64,000 bases of DNA from Candidatus Methylomirabilis sp. (GTDB lineage: Bacteria > Methylomirabilota > Methylomirabilia > Methylomirabilales > Methylomirabilaceae), in the NCBI RefSeq assembly GCF_028716865.1, contig NZ_JAQUOY010000016.1, positions 1 through 64,000 of the forward strand, in the 5' to 3' direction. Shown here one piece after another: positions 17,412-26,748 of this stretch. Below the pieces are notes generated by a model. That model ran no database searches. It saw only the letters and a list, made by a program, of their open reading frames with translations, and had not been told where the DNA came from. Every line of letters begins with the position of its first letter. Positions within the stretch are counted from its first letter, which is position 1. The translations under genes and the position numbers were made by a program.

Positions 17412-18656
17412 TCAGGGGTCAGGAGGGAAACGCGCTGCGGTTACTTCCCGAAAGACCTGCTCAAGCGACTTCACGAGCGGCGGCCAGGCGTATCGCTCGA
17501 GCGCATGACGGCGGCAGCTTAGCCTCAGATCCTGGTATCCGGTCGGGTCCGAACAGAACCGATTATGGTGTTCAAGAATCAGATGGGCGAGGGCATCCGG
17601 TTCCATGCCGGAAAAGAGTAGGTCCGAACGCAGCGGCCGGAGAATCTCTGGGGTTCCGCCTACAGGCGTGCCCAGAACAGGGGTGCCACAGGCGAGCGCC
17701 TCCACCGTGACTAACCCAAACCCTTCAAGCTCTCGCGTCGGCAGGATGAAGAAGTCGGCAGCTTGGTAATAGAGGGGTAGGTGCTCATCGGGGACAAAGC
17801 CCAGAAATCGAACGTGTTCATTGAGATCCAATGAGGCGGTGAGCGATTCGAGATCGTTTCGAAGGGAGCCTGCCCCGCCGATGAGCAGCAAGGTCTGCGG
17901 CGCCTGTCGTCGCAGGATCGCCATGCTCTGAATAAGCGTGTCCAGGCCCATGCGGGCTTCGAGGTTTCTGAGGGTGAAGAGGAGCGGCCGTCCTGTTGCG
18001 AACCCCAGGTTATTGCGGATTGCAGTGCGGTCCTCTGCCGGCTGGAACCGATCGGTATCTGCTCCGCCGGGGATCTTCACAATCCGTCGAGAGGGGATGC
18101 GGTACAGCTTCCAGAGCAGACCCGTCGAGAAGTCGCTCAGCACGTGAATGCGGGTGGCGCGTCTTAGGCATGTCCCCTCGATGAGCCACAAGACGGCCAT
18201 GGCAAGGCTACCGGTCCATCCGCCTCGGTGGTGGCCTGTCATCCCCCGCCGTAAACGGTACTCCAAAGGGGCCGGAGAGTGAAAGGTGTACAGACTCGGG
18301 ATCCGTCGCCCCGGAGGCGAGTGCAACACGCCGTAGCCCGACAGAGGCTGATGCAGGTGCAGGACATCGGCACCCGCCTCATCCAGCTCCTGGGCGGCTG
18401 TTCGCCGCGACTGGAGAATCGAGCTACGAACGAACCGGAGAAGGGAACGTTGGTCTGAGTGGAAATGCCGAATCCGGACGCCCTGCCGTTCAACCCTCTC
18501 TTTCGCCTCATCAGCGGGAGACCGACTGAGGATACGCACCTCGTGCCCAAGCTTGACAAGGCGGGACGCCTGCTCCCACAGGACTCGCTCTCCGCCGCCT
18601 CCGATGTGTGCCGGAGAAACGTCCGAGACTACGAGGATATGAAGCCCGGAGGTCAT
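17412..18656 (-). CDS. glycosyltransferase family 4 protein
   Basis: The protein has 414 residues. The N-terminus reads HILVVSDVSPAHIGGGGERVLWEQASRL. The donor site contains LLFTLRNLEARMGLDTLIQSM, VRFLGFVPDEHLPLYYQAADFFILPT and ELEGFGLVTVEALACGTPVLGTPVGG with an intact EX7E. It is a cytoplasmic or membrane-associated retaining transferase, sugar unknown. It lies 7 bp after asnB. Confidence 0.9.
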   Translation of the reverse strand: MTSGLHILVVSDVSPAHIGGGGERVLWEQASRLVKLGHEVRILSRSPADEAKERVERQGVRIRHFHSDQRSLLRFVRSSILQSRRTAAQELDEAGADVLHLHQPLSGYGVLHSPPGRRIPSLYTFHSPAPLEYRLRRGMTGHHRGGWTGSLAMAVLWLIEGTCLRRATRIHVLSDFSTGLLWKLYRIPSRRIVKIPGGADTDRFQPAEDRTAIRNNLGFATGRPLLFTLRNLEARMGLDTLIQSMAILRRQAPQTLLLIGGAGSLRNDLESLTASLDLNEHVRFLGFVPDEHLPLYYQAADFFILPTRELEGFGLVTVEALACGTPVLGTPVGGTPEILRPLRSDLLFSGMEPDALAHLILEHHNRFCSDPTGYQDLRLSCRRHALERYAWPPLVKSLEQVFREVTAARFPPDP

Positions 18657-18663
18657 CGGTACC

Positions 18664-20589
18664 TCATCGTAGAGTCCAGAGCCCTCCCGTATCCAGATAC
18701 TGGCGTATCCATAGCTCAGCGATCATCAGGGTCCAGAGGCGATCGCTATGGCTCCTGATCCCGGACAGGTGTTCCCGCTTGAGGGTCTCCACCACATCGG
18801 GGGCGAACAGGCCTCTGGCCCGGACCCGCTCCGGAGACAGGAGTTCTTCCAGTAGGCTCCGTAGATCGGTGCGGAGCCAGCGGCCCAGTGGGACCATGAA
18901 GCCCTGTTTTCGATGCGACAGGACCTGCGGGGGCAGCACGTCAGCAAAGGCGGTCTTCAGTAGGCTTTTGAGGCGAAATCCCCGAATCTTCATCGCTGGG
19001 GGGATGCCCAGGCTCTTCTCGATGACGTGGTGGTCACAGAATGGGGCGCGGAGTTCAAGGGAGTGGGCCATGCTCATCCGGTCGGCCATCACCAGGAGAT
19101 CATCCGGTAGATAGGTGCTAAGGTCGATACGAAAGGCGCCATCCATCGGATCACTATACCCGCGGGCGGCAAACACAGCCCGGTGGACCGCCTCCACGTC
19201 TGTCTCCCACTGCTGCTGAAGGGCAGACGTTGCCATCCGTGTCAGATCGTGCTCGCTGAAGAAGCGCGTCCATCCTATGTACTGCTCTGGAAGAGGCTGG
19301 TCCGCTCCGGCCACAAATCGCCGGACCCAATCACCCCAGTTGCGGCTGGCCTCGGAGTCGGGGATAAATCGATGAAGAGCAGAGGGGAGGATTCTAAGCC
19401 AGTGGGGGAGTCGACCGTACTGCTCCGATAGCTTAACGCCTAGATAGCGAGGATATCCGCCGAAGGTTTCATCGCCGCCGATTCCGGACAGCGCTACCTT
19501 CACGTGGCGGGCTGTCGCCTGGGCCACGATGAAGGTGGGGAGAGCCGAGGAATCGGCAAACGGTTCGTCAAAGTGGCGAACAACGATAGGCAGCAGTTTT
19601 TCTATGTTAGGCTCCAGAATCTCTTCGTGATGGTCGGTCTCGAACCGTTGGGCCACCATACGGGCATAGGGCAGTTCGTCATAGGAGGATGCCGACCGGC
19701 CAAAGCCGATGGAGAAGGTGGCGATGCGCTGGCTGGTCACCTCCCGCATACTGGCTACCACCGCGCTCGAATCGATCCCGCCACTTAGGAAGACGCCGAG
19801 GGGGACATCGCTCTCTAGGCGGAGTCGGGTCGCCTCGCGGAGCTCGTGACGGATGTGGACAGCGGCATCGTGAACAGAGATGCGACCGACGGAATCAGGC
19901 GCCCCTTGGGGAAGGGTCCAGTAGCGCTGGAGGGCCAGGGTTCCCCTGTGCAGGGTGGCGGTATGAGCCGGGGGGAGCTTGGCGATCTCAGCGAAGATGG
20001 ACCGGTCACCAGGCGTATATCCAAACGCCATGTAATGATGGAAGGCCTGCCAGTCAATGGATCGGGAGACTGCAGGGTGGCACAGCAGGGCCTTGATTTC
20101 TGACGCAAAGAGTAATATTCCGCTCTTGTGCCAGTAATAGAGCGGTTTCTTCCCAACCCGGTCCCGCGCCAGCAACAGGCTGTGTCGGCCGGCATCCCAG
20201 ATCGCAAAGGCAAACATCCCTCTCAGCACCTGAACACAGGCTTGGCCCATCTCCTCATAGAGATGGACGATGACCTCGGTGTCAGTATTGCTCCTGAACC
20301 GGTGCCCCTTGTGCTCGAGATCGGCTCGTAAGTCTCGGAAGTTATAGATCTCGCCATTGAACACGATCCAGATGGTCCCATCCTCATTGCTCATCGGCTG
20401 ATGGCCGGTCGGCGTGAGGTCGATGATGCTCAGTCGCCGCATCCCAAGCCCCACCTGCGTCCGGTTATCAGCGGGGTCCGTTTGAAGGTAGAAGCCTGCA
20501 TCGTCAGGGCCGCGATGCTGAAGCGCATCGGCCATCCGCCTGAGCACCGACTCGTCAACCATCCCGACGATCCCGCAAATCCCACACAT
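18664..20589 (-). CDS. asnB: glutamine-dependent asparagine synthase family protein
   Basis: The protein has 641 residues. The class II glutamine amidotransferase domain starts MCGICGIVGMVDES with the nucleophile Cys2 intact, then LQHRGPDDAGFYLQ. The synthetase half has the PP-loop GVFLSGGIDSSAVVASM. AsnB paralogues are common in exopolysaccharide loci of this type and may amidate a glycan or peptide carboxylate instead of making free asparagine. A truncated second AsnB start lies upstream at 21619. Confidence 0.92.
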   Translation of the reverse strand: MCGICGIVGMVDESVLRRMADALQHRGPDDAGFYLQTDPADNRTQVGLGMRRLSIIDLTPTGHQPMSNEDGTIWIVFNGEIYNFRDLRADLEHKGHRFRSNTDTEVIVHLYEEMGQACVQVLRGMFAFAIWDAGRHSLLLARDRVGKKPLYYWHKSGILLFASEIKALLCHPAVSRSIDWQAFHHYMAFGYTPGDRSIFAEIAKLPPAHTATLHRGTLALQRYWTLPQGAPDSVGRISVHDAAVHIRHELREATRLRLESDVPLGVFLSGGIDSSAVVASMREVTSQRIATFSIGFGRSASSYDELPYARMVAQRFETDHHEEILEPNIEKLLPIVVRHFDEPFADSSALPTFIVAQATARHVKVALSGIGGDETFGGYPRYLGVKLSEQYGRLPHWLRILPSALHRFIPDSEASRNWGDWVRRFVAGADQPLPEQYIGWTRFFSEHDLTRMATSALQQQWETDVEAVHRAVFAARGYSDPMDGAFRIDLSTYLPDDLLVMADRMSMAHSLELRAPFCDHHVIEKSLGIPPAMKIRGFRLKSLLKTAFADVLPPQVLSHRKQGFMVPLGRWLRTDLRSLLEELLSPERVRARGLFAPDVVETLKREHLSGIRSHSDRLWTLMIAELWIRQYLDTGGLWTLR

Positions 20590-20623
20590 CCTGACTTATC
20601 CCAAGGTTGTTAGACGTTGTCCT

Positions 20624-21496
20624 CTAGGTGCTCGAGTTTGGGTGAGCCTTAAAGGCTATGACCTCGATAGACGGTCCCCATGCTTTCCGATCCAGACCCA
20701 GACCGACTAACAGCTGATAGGCTAGATGCCCGGCAACCTTAAGGCTTCTTCCGAACAGAGCCATCCGTGGCCCTAGTTGGGCGAAACTGTCATCGCTGCT
20801 TGGAGGGGCGGTACGAATTTCCGCCACTTCGAAGCCCAGCCTTGACAAGTGGTACAGGAAGGCGCTCCGACCGAAGCCGAAGAGGTGGAATACAGCCATA
20901 TGGCGAAGCTCCACAGCCGACCACAACGACATCAACCAGACATGGAACGGCCCATTGGGGACCCGGATGTAGATCAACCCATTTGGCCGGAGAATCCGCC
21001 ACGCCTCCTGCAATGCCCCGATTGGATTCCGTAGATGATCTAATACATTGATAAAAGTTACGACGTCGGTCGTTTCATCCGCAAGGTTGCACGGAAGAAA
21101 TGAGGAGCAGCGGACTTCTAAACCGAGAGCCCGAGCCAAGGTGACGGCTTGGGTAGAGGGATCGAAACCGAGCCCCATCCATCCACGTTTTTGGCACAAC
21201 GCAAGGAATGCCCCCGAGCCACATCCTACATCCACGAGGATTCCCGGTTTGGGGTGTAACTGTTCAATCCAGGCCATGGCGTGGATGTACACGTTGGATC
21301 GTTTCGATCGGAGCGGCTCATCGCGGTAATGATTCCAATATACGTCTCTGTACCACCCGGTAATTGTCTCCTCGGGTGGTATCGGGATTCTGACTAGAAG
21401 CGTACACTGCTGGCATCGAAGAATCTCCTCACCGTGACCGAGATGCATCACGGAGGTCGAGGTACTCCCGCACAGACACCTGACTGGTCCGGCCAT
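20624..21496 (-). CDS. class I SAM-dependent methyltransferase with N-terminal zinc-ribbon
   Basis: The protein has 290 residues. The first 40 carry four Cys in a ribbon (CLCGSTS ... LRCQQCTLLV). The SAM motif I is ILVDVGCGSGAFLALCQKRG, and TDVVTFINVLDHLRNPIGAL is the post-motif region. It probably methylates a sugar or a carrier-linked glycan intermediate. It sits between asnB and an asnB stub on the same strand. Confidence 0.88.
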   Translation of the reverse strand: MAGPVRCLCGSTSTSVMHLGHGEEILRCQQCTLLVRIPIPPEETITGWYRDVYWNHYRDEPLRSKRSNVYIHAMAWIEQLHPKPGILVDVGCGSGAFLALCQKRGWMGLGFDPSTQAVTLARALGLEVRCSSFLPCNLADETTDVVTFINVLDHLRNPIGALQEAWRILRPNGLIYIRVPNGPFHVWLMSLWSAVELRHMAVFHLFGFGRSAFLYHLSRLGFEVAEIRTAPPSSDDSFAQLGPRMALFGRSLKVAGHLAYQLLVGLGLDRKAWGPSIEVIAFKAHPNSST

Positions 21497-21535
21497 GCTT
21501 ACGATGATGCAGTCCGCCGTTGTGTCATTATAATG

Positions 21536-21619
21536 CTACAGATCCCAGTACATCTCGGTTATCCGCCTGGGGACCCGCGCGTCAATGGTCCCAACGATCC
21601 CGACGATCCCGCATATCAC
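21536..21619 (-). pseudogene. asnB 5' stub (27 codons)
   Basis: Reading from GTG 21619, the minus strand gives MICGIVGIVGTIDARVPRR and eight more residues before TAG. The start matches the class II amidotransferase N-terminus (MCGI-GIVG) of the intact AsnB at 20589, including the following LRRM-like segment. A well-placed AGGAGA precedes the GTG. The remainder of the gene is missing. Confidence 0.62.
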
Positions 21620-21658
21620 AGCCTGTCTCCTTTTTGAAGGCCAGGATAGTATTCCTTC

Positions 21659-22828
21659 TCAACTGTCCTTGTGTGATACCCTTTGTACCAGTAGCTTTTC
21701 GTAGAGCCTCTCAACCCGTTGAATCATTAATGCTAAGCTGAAATGTCGCTCCACGTGTTGCCTGGCCACCTCACCGAGCCTGTTGCCCAGTTCCTTGTTG
21801 ACGAGAAGCGCGATGACCGCCCGCGCCAGCATTTGCGGTGCCTGAGGGGGAACGAGCAGGGCAGTAACCCCGTCCTCGACCACTTCGGAGACCCCGTTGA
21901 CGCGGGTGGCGACGACCGGCTTGCCCATTGCCATTGCCTCCAGGAGAACAAAGGGGAGCCCTTCGGAGAGCGATGGGAGCGCCACGACGTTCAGTGCAGC
22001 GATGAGGACCGGGATATCCTCCCGCATTCCGGCGAATATGCAGCACTCCTCCAGGTGCTGGGCTTTCGCGTACTGCATCAGCTCGGCCCGAAGGGGGCCG
22101 TCCCCGACGATCAGCGCCTTGACCGTGGGAACGGCTGCTCTGATGTGTACCAGGGCCGTCAGTAGATCATGATAGCCCTTCTGCGGCGTCATCCGTCCTA
22201 CAATCCCGATAAGTGGAGAGTCTTTTTCAAGACCGAACTCGCGTCTAACGGTTGACCCGTCGATGGTCTTTGGATCAAAGGCTTCGAGATCAACGCCGTT
22301 GCGGATCACTTGGATTTTTGCTGGATCCCTGCCGGATCGTCCGATGAGATCCTGAGCCAACGCATTCGCGACGCAGAGTATCTGATCCGAAAGCGCAAAG
22401 GTCAACCGCTCGCCCAGGAGGTACAGCGATCGTCGCATCGACGAGATCGGATAATCATAGAGAGAGTTGTGGATGGTAGAAACGATTACCGGGACGCCTG
22501 CCCACCTTCCGGCCAGTGCGGCGTAGAAGTTCGGTCTCGCGCCGTGGGACTGTATGATATCCGGTTTGTGTTGCTGGAGCAGACGTAGTAATCTCACCAG
22601 GGCAGCCGGGCTGAGCAGCCTGGGGATCGCAAAAGGGACCACGGGAATACCGATCTTTCGCAGTCGCTGAGGGAGGAGCCCCTCCGAGGGACAGAGGACG
22701 GAGAAAGCATACCGATCGCTGGGTAGACGAGCCGCCAATAAGAACAGGTAGGTCTCTCCTCCCCCGCGATCGGCGGTGTCGGCTATATGCAGCACTCTAA
22801 TCCGTCGCATTCCTCGCGCGGATGACAT
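21659..22828 (-). CDS. glycosyltransferase family 4 protein
   Basis: The protein has 389 residues. It opens RVLHIADTADRGGGETYLFLLA. The C-terminal domain has LIGIVGRMTPQKGYHDLLTAL, CIFAGMREDIPVLIAALNVVALPS and LSEGLPFVLLEAMAMGKPVVATRVNGV, with the complete EX7E motif. It is a likely cytoplasmic transferase of the exopolysaccharide pathway; donor and acceptor are unknown. Confidence 0.9.
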   Translation of the reverse strand: MSSARGMRRIRVLHIADTADRGGGETYLFLLAARLPSDRYAFSVLCPSEGLLPQRLRKIGIPVVPFAIPRLLSPAALVRLLRLLQQHKPDIIQSHGARPNFYAALAGRWAGVPVIVSTIHNSLYDYPISSMRRSLYLLGERLTFALSDQILCVANALAQDLIGRSGRDPAKIQVIRNGVDLEAFDPKTIDGSTVRREFGLEKDSPLIGIVGRMTPQKGYHDLLTALVHIRAAVPTVKALIVGDGPLRAELMQYAKAQHLEECCIFAGMREDIPVLIAALNVVALPSLSEGLPFVLLEAMAMGKPVVATRVNGVSEVVEDGVTALLVPPQAPQMLARAVIALLVNKELGNRLGEVARQHVERHFSLALMIQRVERLYEKLLVQRVSHKDS

Positions 22829-22871
22829 CCTTCAAAGCCCTCCCCGCTTGCCGGGACCAGGTATTCGGCAG

Positions 22872-22997
22872 CTACCTACCAGCTATTATGCGCCTCCAAC
22901 ACCTAGCACATGCCTGTTTCTCCAAGGCCACGTACAGCCTCTTCTTGACCAGACCGAATGGATATTCATCTATTTCTTCGCCAGACCTTATTGTTAC
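22872..22997 (-). pseudogene. possible glycosyltransferase fragment
   Basis: The minus-strand frame reads EEIDEYPFGLVKKRLYVALEK, then QACARCWRRIIAG, before a stop. The RLYVALE pattern followed by an R-I-I segment recalls the helix before the linker of GT4 enzymes. It is short and has no start or motif that would prove it. It fills the gap ahead of the intact GT4 gene. Confidence 0.25.
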
Positions 22998-23003
22998 TTA
23001 CTG

Positions 23004-24188
23004 TTACTGGCGGCCGAGCATACCCGGATGATTCTCTCCTTCCAACATCGGTGAAGGCCCATCGGGCCACATGCTCAATTTACAGCACCGCCGGCATACG
23101 GGAGCGAGGTTGCCGTCAAGCAGCCTCTTCCTGAACTCACGGAGGGGGGTGCTGTTCCAAATTGTCTCGACAGGCTGGTCAAACACGTTCCCGAATTTCC
23201 TGCGAAGAAAACCACAATGAACGAGGTTCCCGGCCGGGTCGATATACAGGTTGGTCAACTCTCGGCAAAAGAGCCTCGTCGTACTTCGGATCGTTCCATC
23301 GTAGAGTGCCGGGTATGTCTCTGCCGGGAGGGGGGGCTCGAACGCGGCCGTGAAGCCGTGACGACGCTCCAGATCCGGCAGGACCGCGAGTTGCTCATAC
23401 AGTCGCTGGATCGAGTCCTTCGTCCAATCCTTTTGCTTTACGGTCATCATGATTACATCTGCTGGCGTCCACCCGAACTGACGACGGGTCGCCTCGATTT
23501 CATGGGGTAGGCAATACATTTCGTGGACGAATCCGATCTCTCGAACGCCGAGTTCCGTGACCACTCTGACAAATTCCTCCATTTGGTATATGTTCGACTC
23601 CATCATTACGAAGCTGACGTACACCCGCTGCGTCGTTAGCGCGAGTCGGATATTGCTGACGGTCGTCTCATAGGTCTCCTCTCCCCGGATCGAGTCATGG
23701 ACCGGACCGATGCCGTCCAGGGAGAACCCAATGCCGGTCAGATGGCGCATTCGATGGAGCGTGGTCCAATCCTCCGGCCCAATTCTCGTGCCGTTTGTCG
23801 TGATGAAGGTCTCGATGTTGCGGGCATCCACCGCATCCAAGAGCTTCGGAAACCCTTTCCGCAGAAACACCTCCCCCCCGACGAAATAGACGGACCGGAT
23901 CCGTGGCGGCAGCTTCTGGAGCCCATGAAGCAAGGCATCCGTCTGCAACTCTTTCTCTAGGCCCCTGTTCCGGTACTCGTTTTGAAAGCACATCGTACAG
24001 TGGAGGTTGCAGGCAAGTGTTGGTTCGACCGTTGCCGAGGATGGGAGGGGCATCTCCCCGGTCTTTTCCAGCAGTCGGTAGTCCACCTCAATGGGTGAAG
24101 CAAGAGAGTCTCGAACTTTGCGTAAGACCTTAATGCTCCTGGTCCGAATGGCCAGGTTCTTCAGCCAGCGCTTCAACTTAGGTTGCAT
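23004..24188 (-). CDS. radical SAM/SPASM domain protein
   Basis: The protein has 394 residues. The cluster motif CNLHCTMCFQNEYRNRG (CxxxCxxC) lies near residue 60, followed by YFVGGEVFLRKGFPKLLDAV. The C-terminal SPASM-like region has YIDPAGNLVHCGFLRRKFGNV and VCRRCCKLSMWPDG, with Cys ligands for auxiliary clusters. Such enzymes do radical chemistry on peptides or small molecules. No precursor peptide is next to it; the neighbours are methyltransferases and glycosyltransferases, so a sugar or lipid substrate is more likely. Confidence 0.86.
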   Translation of the reverse strand: MQPKLKRWLKNLAIRTRSIKVLRKVRDSLASPIEVDYRLLEKTGEMPLPSSATVEPTLACNLHCTMCFQNEYRNRGLEKELQTDALLHGLQKLPPRIRSVYFVGGEVFLRKGFPKLLDAVDARNIETFITTNGTRIGPEDWTTLHRMRHLTGIGFSLDGIGPVHDSIRGEETYETTVSNIRLALTTQRVYVSFVMMESNIYQMEEFVRVVTELGVREIGFVHEMYCLPHEIEATRRQFGWTPADVIMMTVKQKDWTKDSIQRLYEQLAVLPDLERRHGFTAAFEPPLPAETYPALYDGTIRSTTRLFCRELTNLYIDPAGNLVHCGFLRRKFGNVFDQPVETIWNSTPLREFRKRLLDGNLAPVCRRCCKLSMWPDGPSPMLEGENHPGMLGRQ

Positions 24189-24263
24189 GGATGGCTCTTC
24201 CTTCCGACCGACACGAATCAGACCATTGATGGCTGTGAAAACGAGAACTGCATCAACCTTTTG

Positions 24264-25064
24264 CTAGCAGGGCGAGATGCCGCAGGCGCCTCGTGCGGCT
24301 GTCTTCGCCCGCAACGGCTTCCTCCCGATCACGACCACCCCATAGGGCCCGGAGGTGTTGGAAAAGAGGGGATCCAGCGCTCCGATGCAGAACAAGAAAG
24401 GCAGAAGCAGCCTCTTCAGCCCTGTCTTGCCGTCGGTCAGCATATCCAATTCCCAGGCCAACTTCCCCCAGAACCCGAAGGCATAGCGCGCGTGCAGAAT
24501 TTCCACTCCCAGCGATCGAAGCAAGGCGACGAGTTCTTCACGCGTGTACTGGTCGCCAATGTGCTCTTTAGAAGCCCAGCACGTATACGTTTCGAAATAG
24601 CGCGATGGAAACAGATATCGATGGATCTTTTCACACGGTATAGCCAAATACAAGACGCCCCCCGGCTCCAGCGCGTTGACCAGATTGGTGATCACCTGCT
24701 GATTGCCCGGGATATGCTCAAGACAGTCGATCGAAAAGACAAAATCGTACTTCTCGCGCTCATGCAGACTCACGAGATCCTCAACGCAAAACGAGACGTT
24801 TTTCAAACCCTTTCGGCTGGCCTCCTCCTGAGATTCCCGTATGTGCTCCTCCGAAAGATCATACCCTGTAAAACGTGCTTGTGGAAACCTTTCTGCAAGA
24901 AACAAGGTAAAGAGTCCAGACCCACAACCGGCGTCCAGAACCTTTGAAAAGGCGATGGTCCGCACATACTTCTTAAGATAGAGCGCTCGAATGTATGCGC
25001 TCACGAAAGCCGAAGGGTAATAGCGGTAAAACCATTGCTTTCCGATCTCAAGAATTGGATTCAT
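24264..25064 (-). CDS. class I SAM-dependent methyltransferase
   Basis: The protein has 266 residues. Motif I is VLDAGCGSGLFTLFLAERFP, followed by YDLSEEHIRESQEEA, YDFVFSIDCLEHIPGNQQVITNLVNALEPGG and YLAIPCE. The N-terminus (GKQWFYRYYPSAFVSAYIRALYLKKYVRT) is amphipathic and may contact the membrane. It is 2 bp downstream of another methyltransferase gene. The substrate is unknown; a lipid-linked glycan is plausible. Confidence 0.87.
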   Translation of the reverse strand: MNPILEIGKQWFYRYYPSAFVSAYIRALYLKKYVRTIAFSKVLDAGCGSGLFTLFLAERFPQARFTGYDLSEEHIRESQEEASRKGLKNVSFCVEDLVSLHEREKYDFVFSIDCLEHIPGNQQVITNLVNALEPGGVLYLAIPCEKIHRYLFPSRYFETYTCWASKEHIGDQYTREELVALLRSLGVEILHARYAFGFWGKLAWELDMLTDGKTGLKRLLLPFLFCIGALDPLFSNTSGPYGVVVIGRKPLRAKTAARGACGISPC

Positions 25065-25066
25065 TA

Positions 25067-25789
25067 TCAGAAAAGAGTATCCATTCCTGAAATCTCCCAG
25101 CCGTATTGAGAGGGCGCGTGTCGCACTTTCTTCAGTAAGAAAAAGGCGTAAGATGACAACCCTGGAAAACTGGATGCCCCATATTTCACGATCGGATATG
25201 GGAAGGGATAGAGCGTAGCACCTGTGACCTCAACGAGCTCGAAGTTTGGATTCGATTTCAAGAAATCAATAAAGCCACTCGTCGTAAAGCAACGTATATG
25301 CGGACCGACTATGACATTACACAGCGGCTGGCGCCCCAATAGCAGGAGGGCGCGATTCTGAATGGCTGCCAAATTCGGAAGGCCAATCAGCAAATATCCG
25401 CCTGTTTTAACAACCCTGGCCATTTCCTTCATTGGGGTAAAGATGTTCTTGAGATGCTCCAGCACCTGGTTACAAATAATGACGTCTATTTCCTCGTCAC
25501 CCATGGGGAATAATTCCCTCTCCAGATCGATCTGGATGACCCTGACCTGCTGGCTGGCAAGTTCGACGTATTGGGATTGTTGCTCAATGCCATAAACCTT
25601 AGTCGCATCAACTCCTAGTTCCCTTGCATAATGCATCGTCTTGACGCCGTCCCCGCACCCAACGTCCAAGAGGCTGTTCGCATCAGAAATGCGGTGGAGC
25701 AGATGGACCACGGCCTCGTAAGTCCTTAATCCTTCGTGCTGAGATTGCACCAGGTACCGATAGACTCTCCGTAACACTGAGTCGCCCAC
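25067..25789 (-). CDS. class I SAM-dependent methyltransferase
   Basis: The protein has 240 residues. Motif I is LLDVGCGDGVKTMHYARELG; VIICNQVLEHLKNIFTPMKEMARVVKTGGYLLIGLPN is the motif II/III region. LLLLGRQPLCNVIVGPHIRCFTTSGFIDFLKSNP follows, as in many exopolysaccharide methyltransferases. It abuts the GT2 gene upstream with no gap, so the two are co-transcribed. Confidence 0.88.
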   Translation of the reverse strand: MGDSVLRRVYRYLVQSQHEGLRTYEAVVHLLHRISDANSLLDVGCGDGVKTMHYARELGVDATKVYGIEQQSQYVELASQQVRVIQIDLERELFPMGDEEIDVIICNQVLEHLKNIFTPMKEMARVVKTGGYLLIGLPNLAAIQNRALLLLGRQPLCNVIVGPHIRCFTTSGFIDFLKSNPNFELVEVTGATLYPFPYPIVKYGASSFPGLSSYAFFLLKKVRHAPSQYGWEISGMDTLF

Positions 25790-26707
25790 CTATGGTCCTT
25801 GCGAAATCGCTCCGGTGACATTCCGTAGTCCATCGTACAGCCCATGCCAGGCATTGAAGGCATCCTTCACATTCCCGGTCTGGATTGCTGAACTGAGAAT
25901 TCGTCCGGAGGAAAGAAGAACGCACAGAGCCATCGCCAACGATGGACTCTTGAAATAGTCGTTGTGTCTGATCATGAGCAGCTTGTTCCGGAACATATAG
26001 TATATGCGCTCGGGGCTGCAAGTCGCTGGATACTGGATCTTGTGTTTCGCGACAGCATTTGGCTCATAGAGGATTCGCCACCCACGGGTTTTCGCCCGCA
26101 GGCAATAGTCCACCTCCCAATGATTGATGAAGAAATCAGGGGAAAATCCGCCGAACTGCTGGAAGACTCGCTTATCCAGCAACCAGCAGCATCCGATGAC
26201 GTAATCGCACTCGACCAGTTTGCGGGCATCCCGATCGGAGTACCTGGCTGTCCACCGGCTGACAAACCCGGCGCCATGGGCCGTCTGGACCGGATTGCTG
26301 TAGACCACGGATCGGGCCCCCACAACGGCAACTCGCTCGTTGCGCGTAACCTCGACGAGGCGGAGGAGGGCGTCCGGTTCAAGCTCGACATCGGCATCCA
26401 GTCCGAGGATGTACTCAGCCTGAGGAGCCAAGGACGAGACGACCAGGTTATAGGGAATATAGCACCCGTCGTTTTTTCTGTTCTGGATGAGCCGCAGGGA
26501 CGCCCAATCTTCTCCAACCATGGCCTGGAACCGTGCTTCAACCATCGGGACCGTGTTATCCGATGAGCCGTTGTCCCAGACAACGAGCTCCAATTTCTGC
26601 TTCGCGTACCTCACGTACCTTAGAGACTCAATACACGCAGAAAGATCTTTCTCATCGTTATAGGTGGGAATAAATATGGAAACGTGGGGGCAAGAAGGTT
26701 GGCTCAT
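25790..26707 (-). CDS. glycosyltransferase family 2 protein
   Basis: The protein has 305 residues from ATG 26707. An upstream in-frame Met at 26788 would overlap the TylF-like gene and adds non-conserved sequence. The GT-A fold is seen in VSIFIPTYNDEKDLSACIESL, LVVWDNGSSDNTVPMVEA and the DxD site ILGLDADVELEPDALL. WEVDYCLRAKTRGWRILYEPNAVAKHK is the late GT2 block. It transfers a sugar from a nucleotide donor to a carrier-linked acceptor. Confidence 0.88.
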   Translation of the reverse strand: MSQPSCPHVSIFIPTYNDEKDLSACIESLRYVRYAKQKLELVVWDNGSSDNTVPMVEARFQAMVGEDWASLRLIQNRKNDGCYIPYNLVVSSLAPQAEYILGLDADVELEPDALLRLVEVTRNERVAVVGARSVVYSNPVQTAHGAGFVSRWTARYSDRDARKLVECDYVIGCCWLLDKRVFQQFGGFSPDFFINHWEVDYCLRAKTRGWRILYEPNAVAKHKIQYPATCSPERIYYMFRNKLLMIRHNDYFKSPSLAMALCVLLSSGRILSSAIQTGNVKDAFNAWHGLYDGLRNVTGAISQGP

Positions 26708-26748
26708 TCGATTGTCTACGCCGTAACTTCGGCCATCAATCTCCTCTG

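Noticed and set aside
18664-20589. AsnB as another lasso cyclase
   Set aside because: It keeps Cys2 of the glutaminase domain and has no B1/B2 or precursor near it, so it is an ordinary amidotransferase-type AsnB.
23004-24188. Radical SAM/SPASM gene as the centre of a second RiPP cluster
   Set aside because: No precursor-like small gene, RRE or peptidase nearby; all neighbours are glycan genes.
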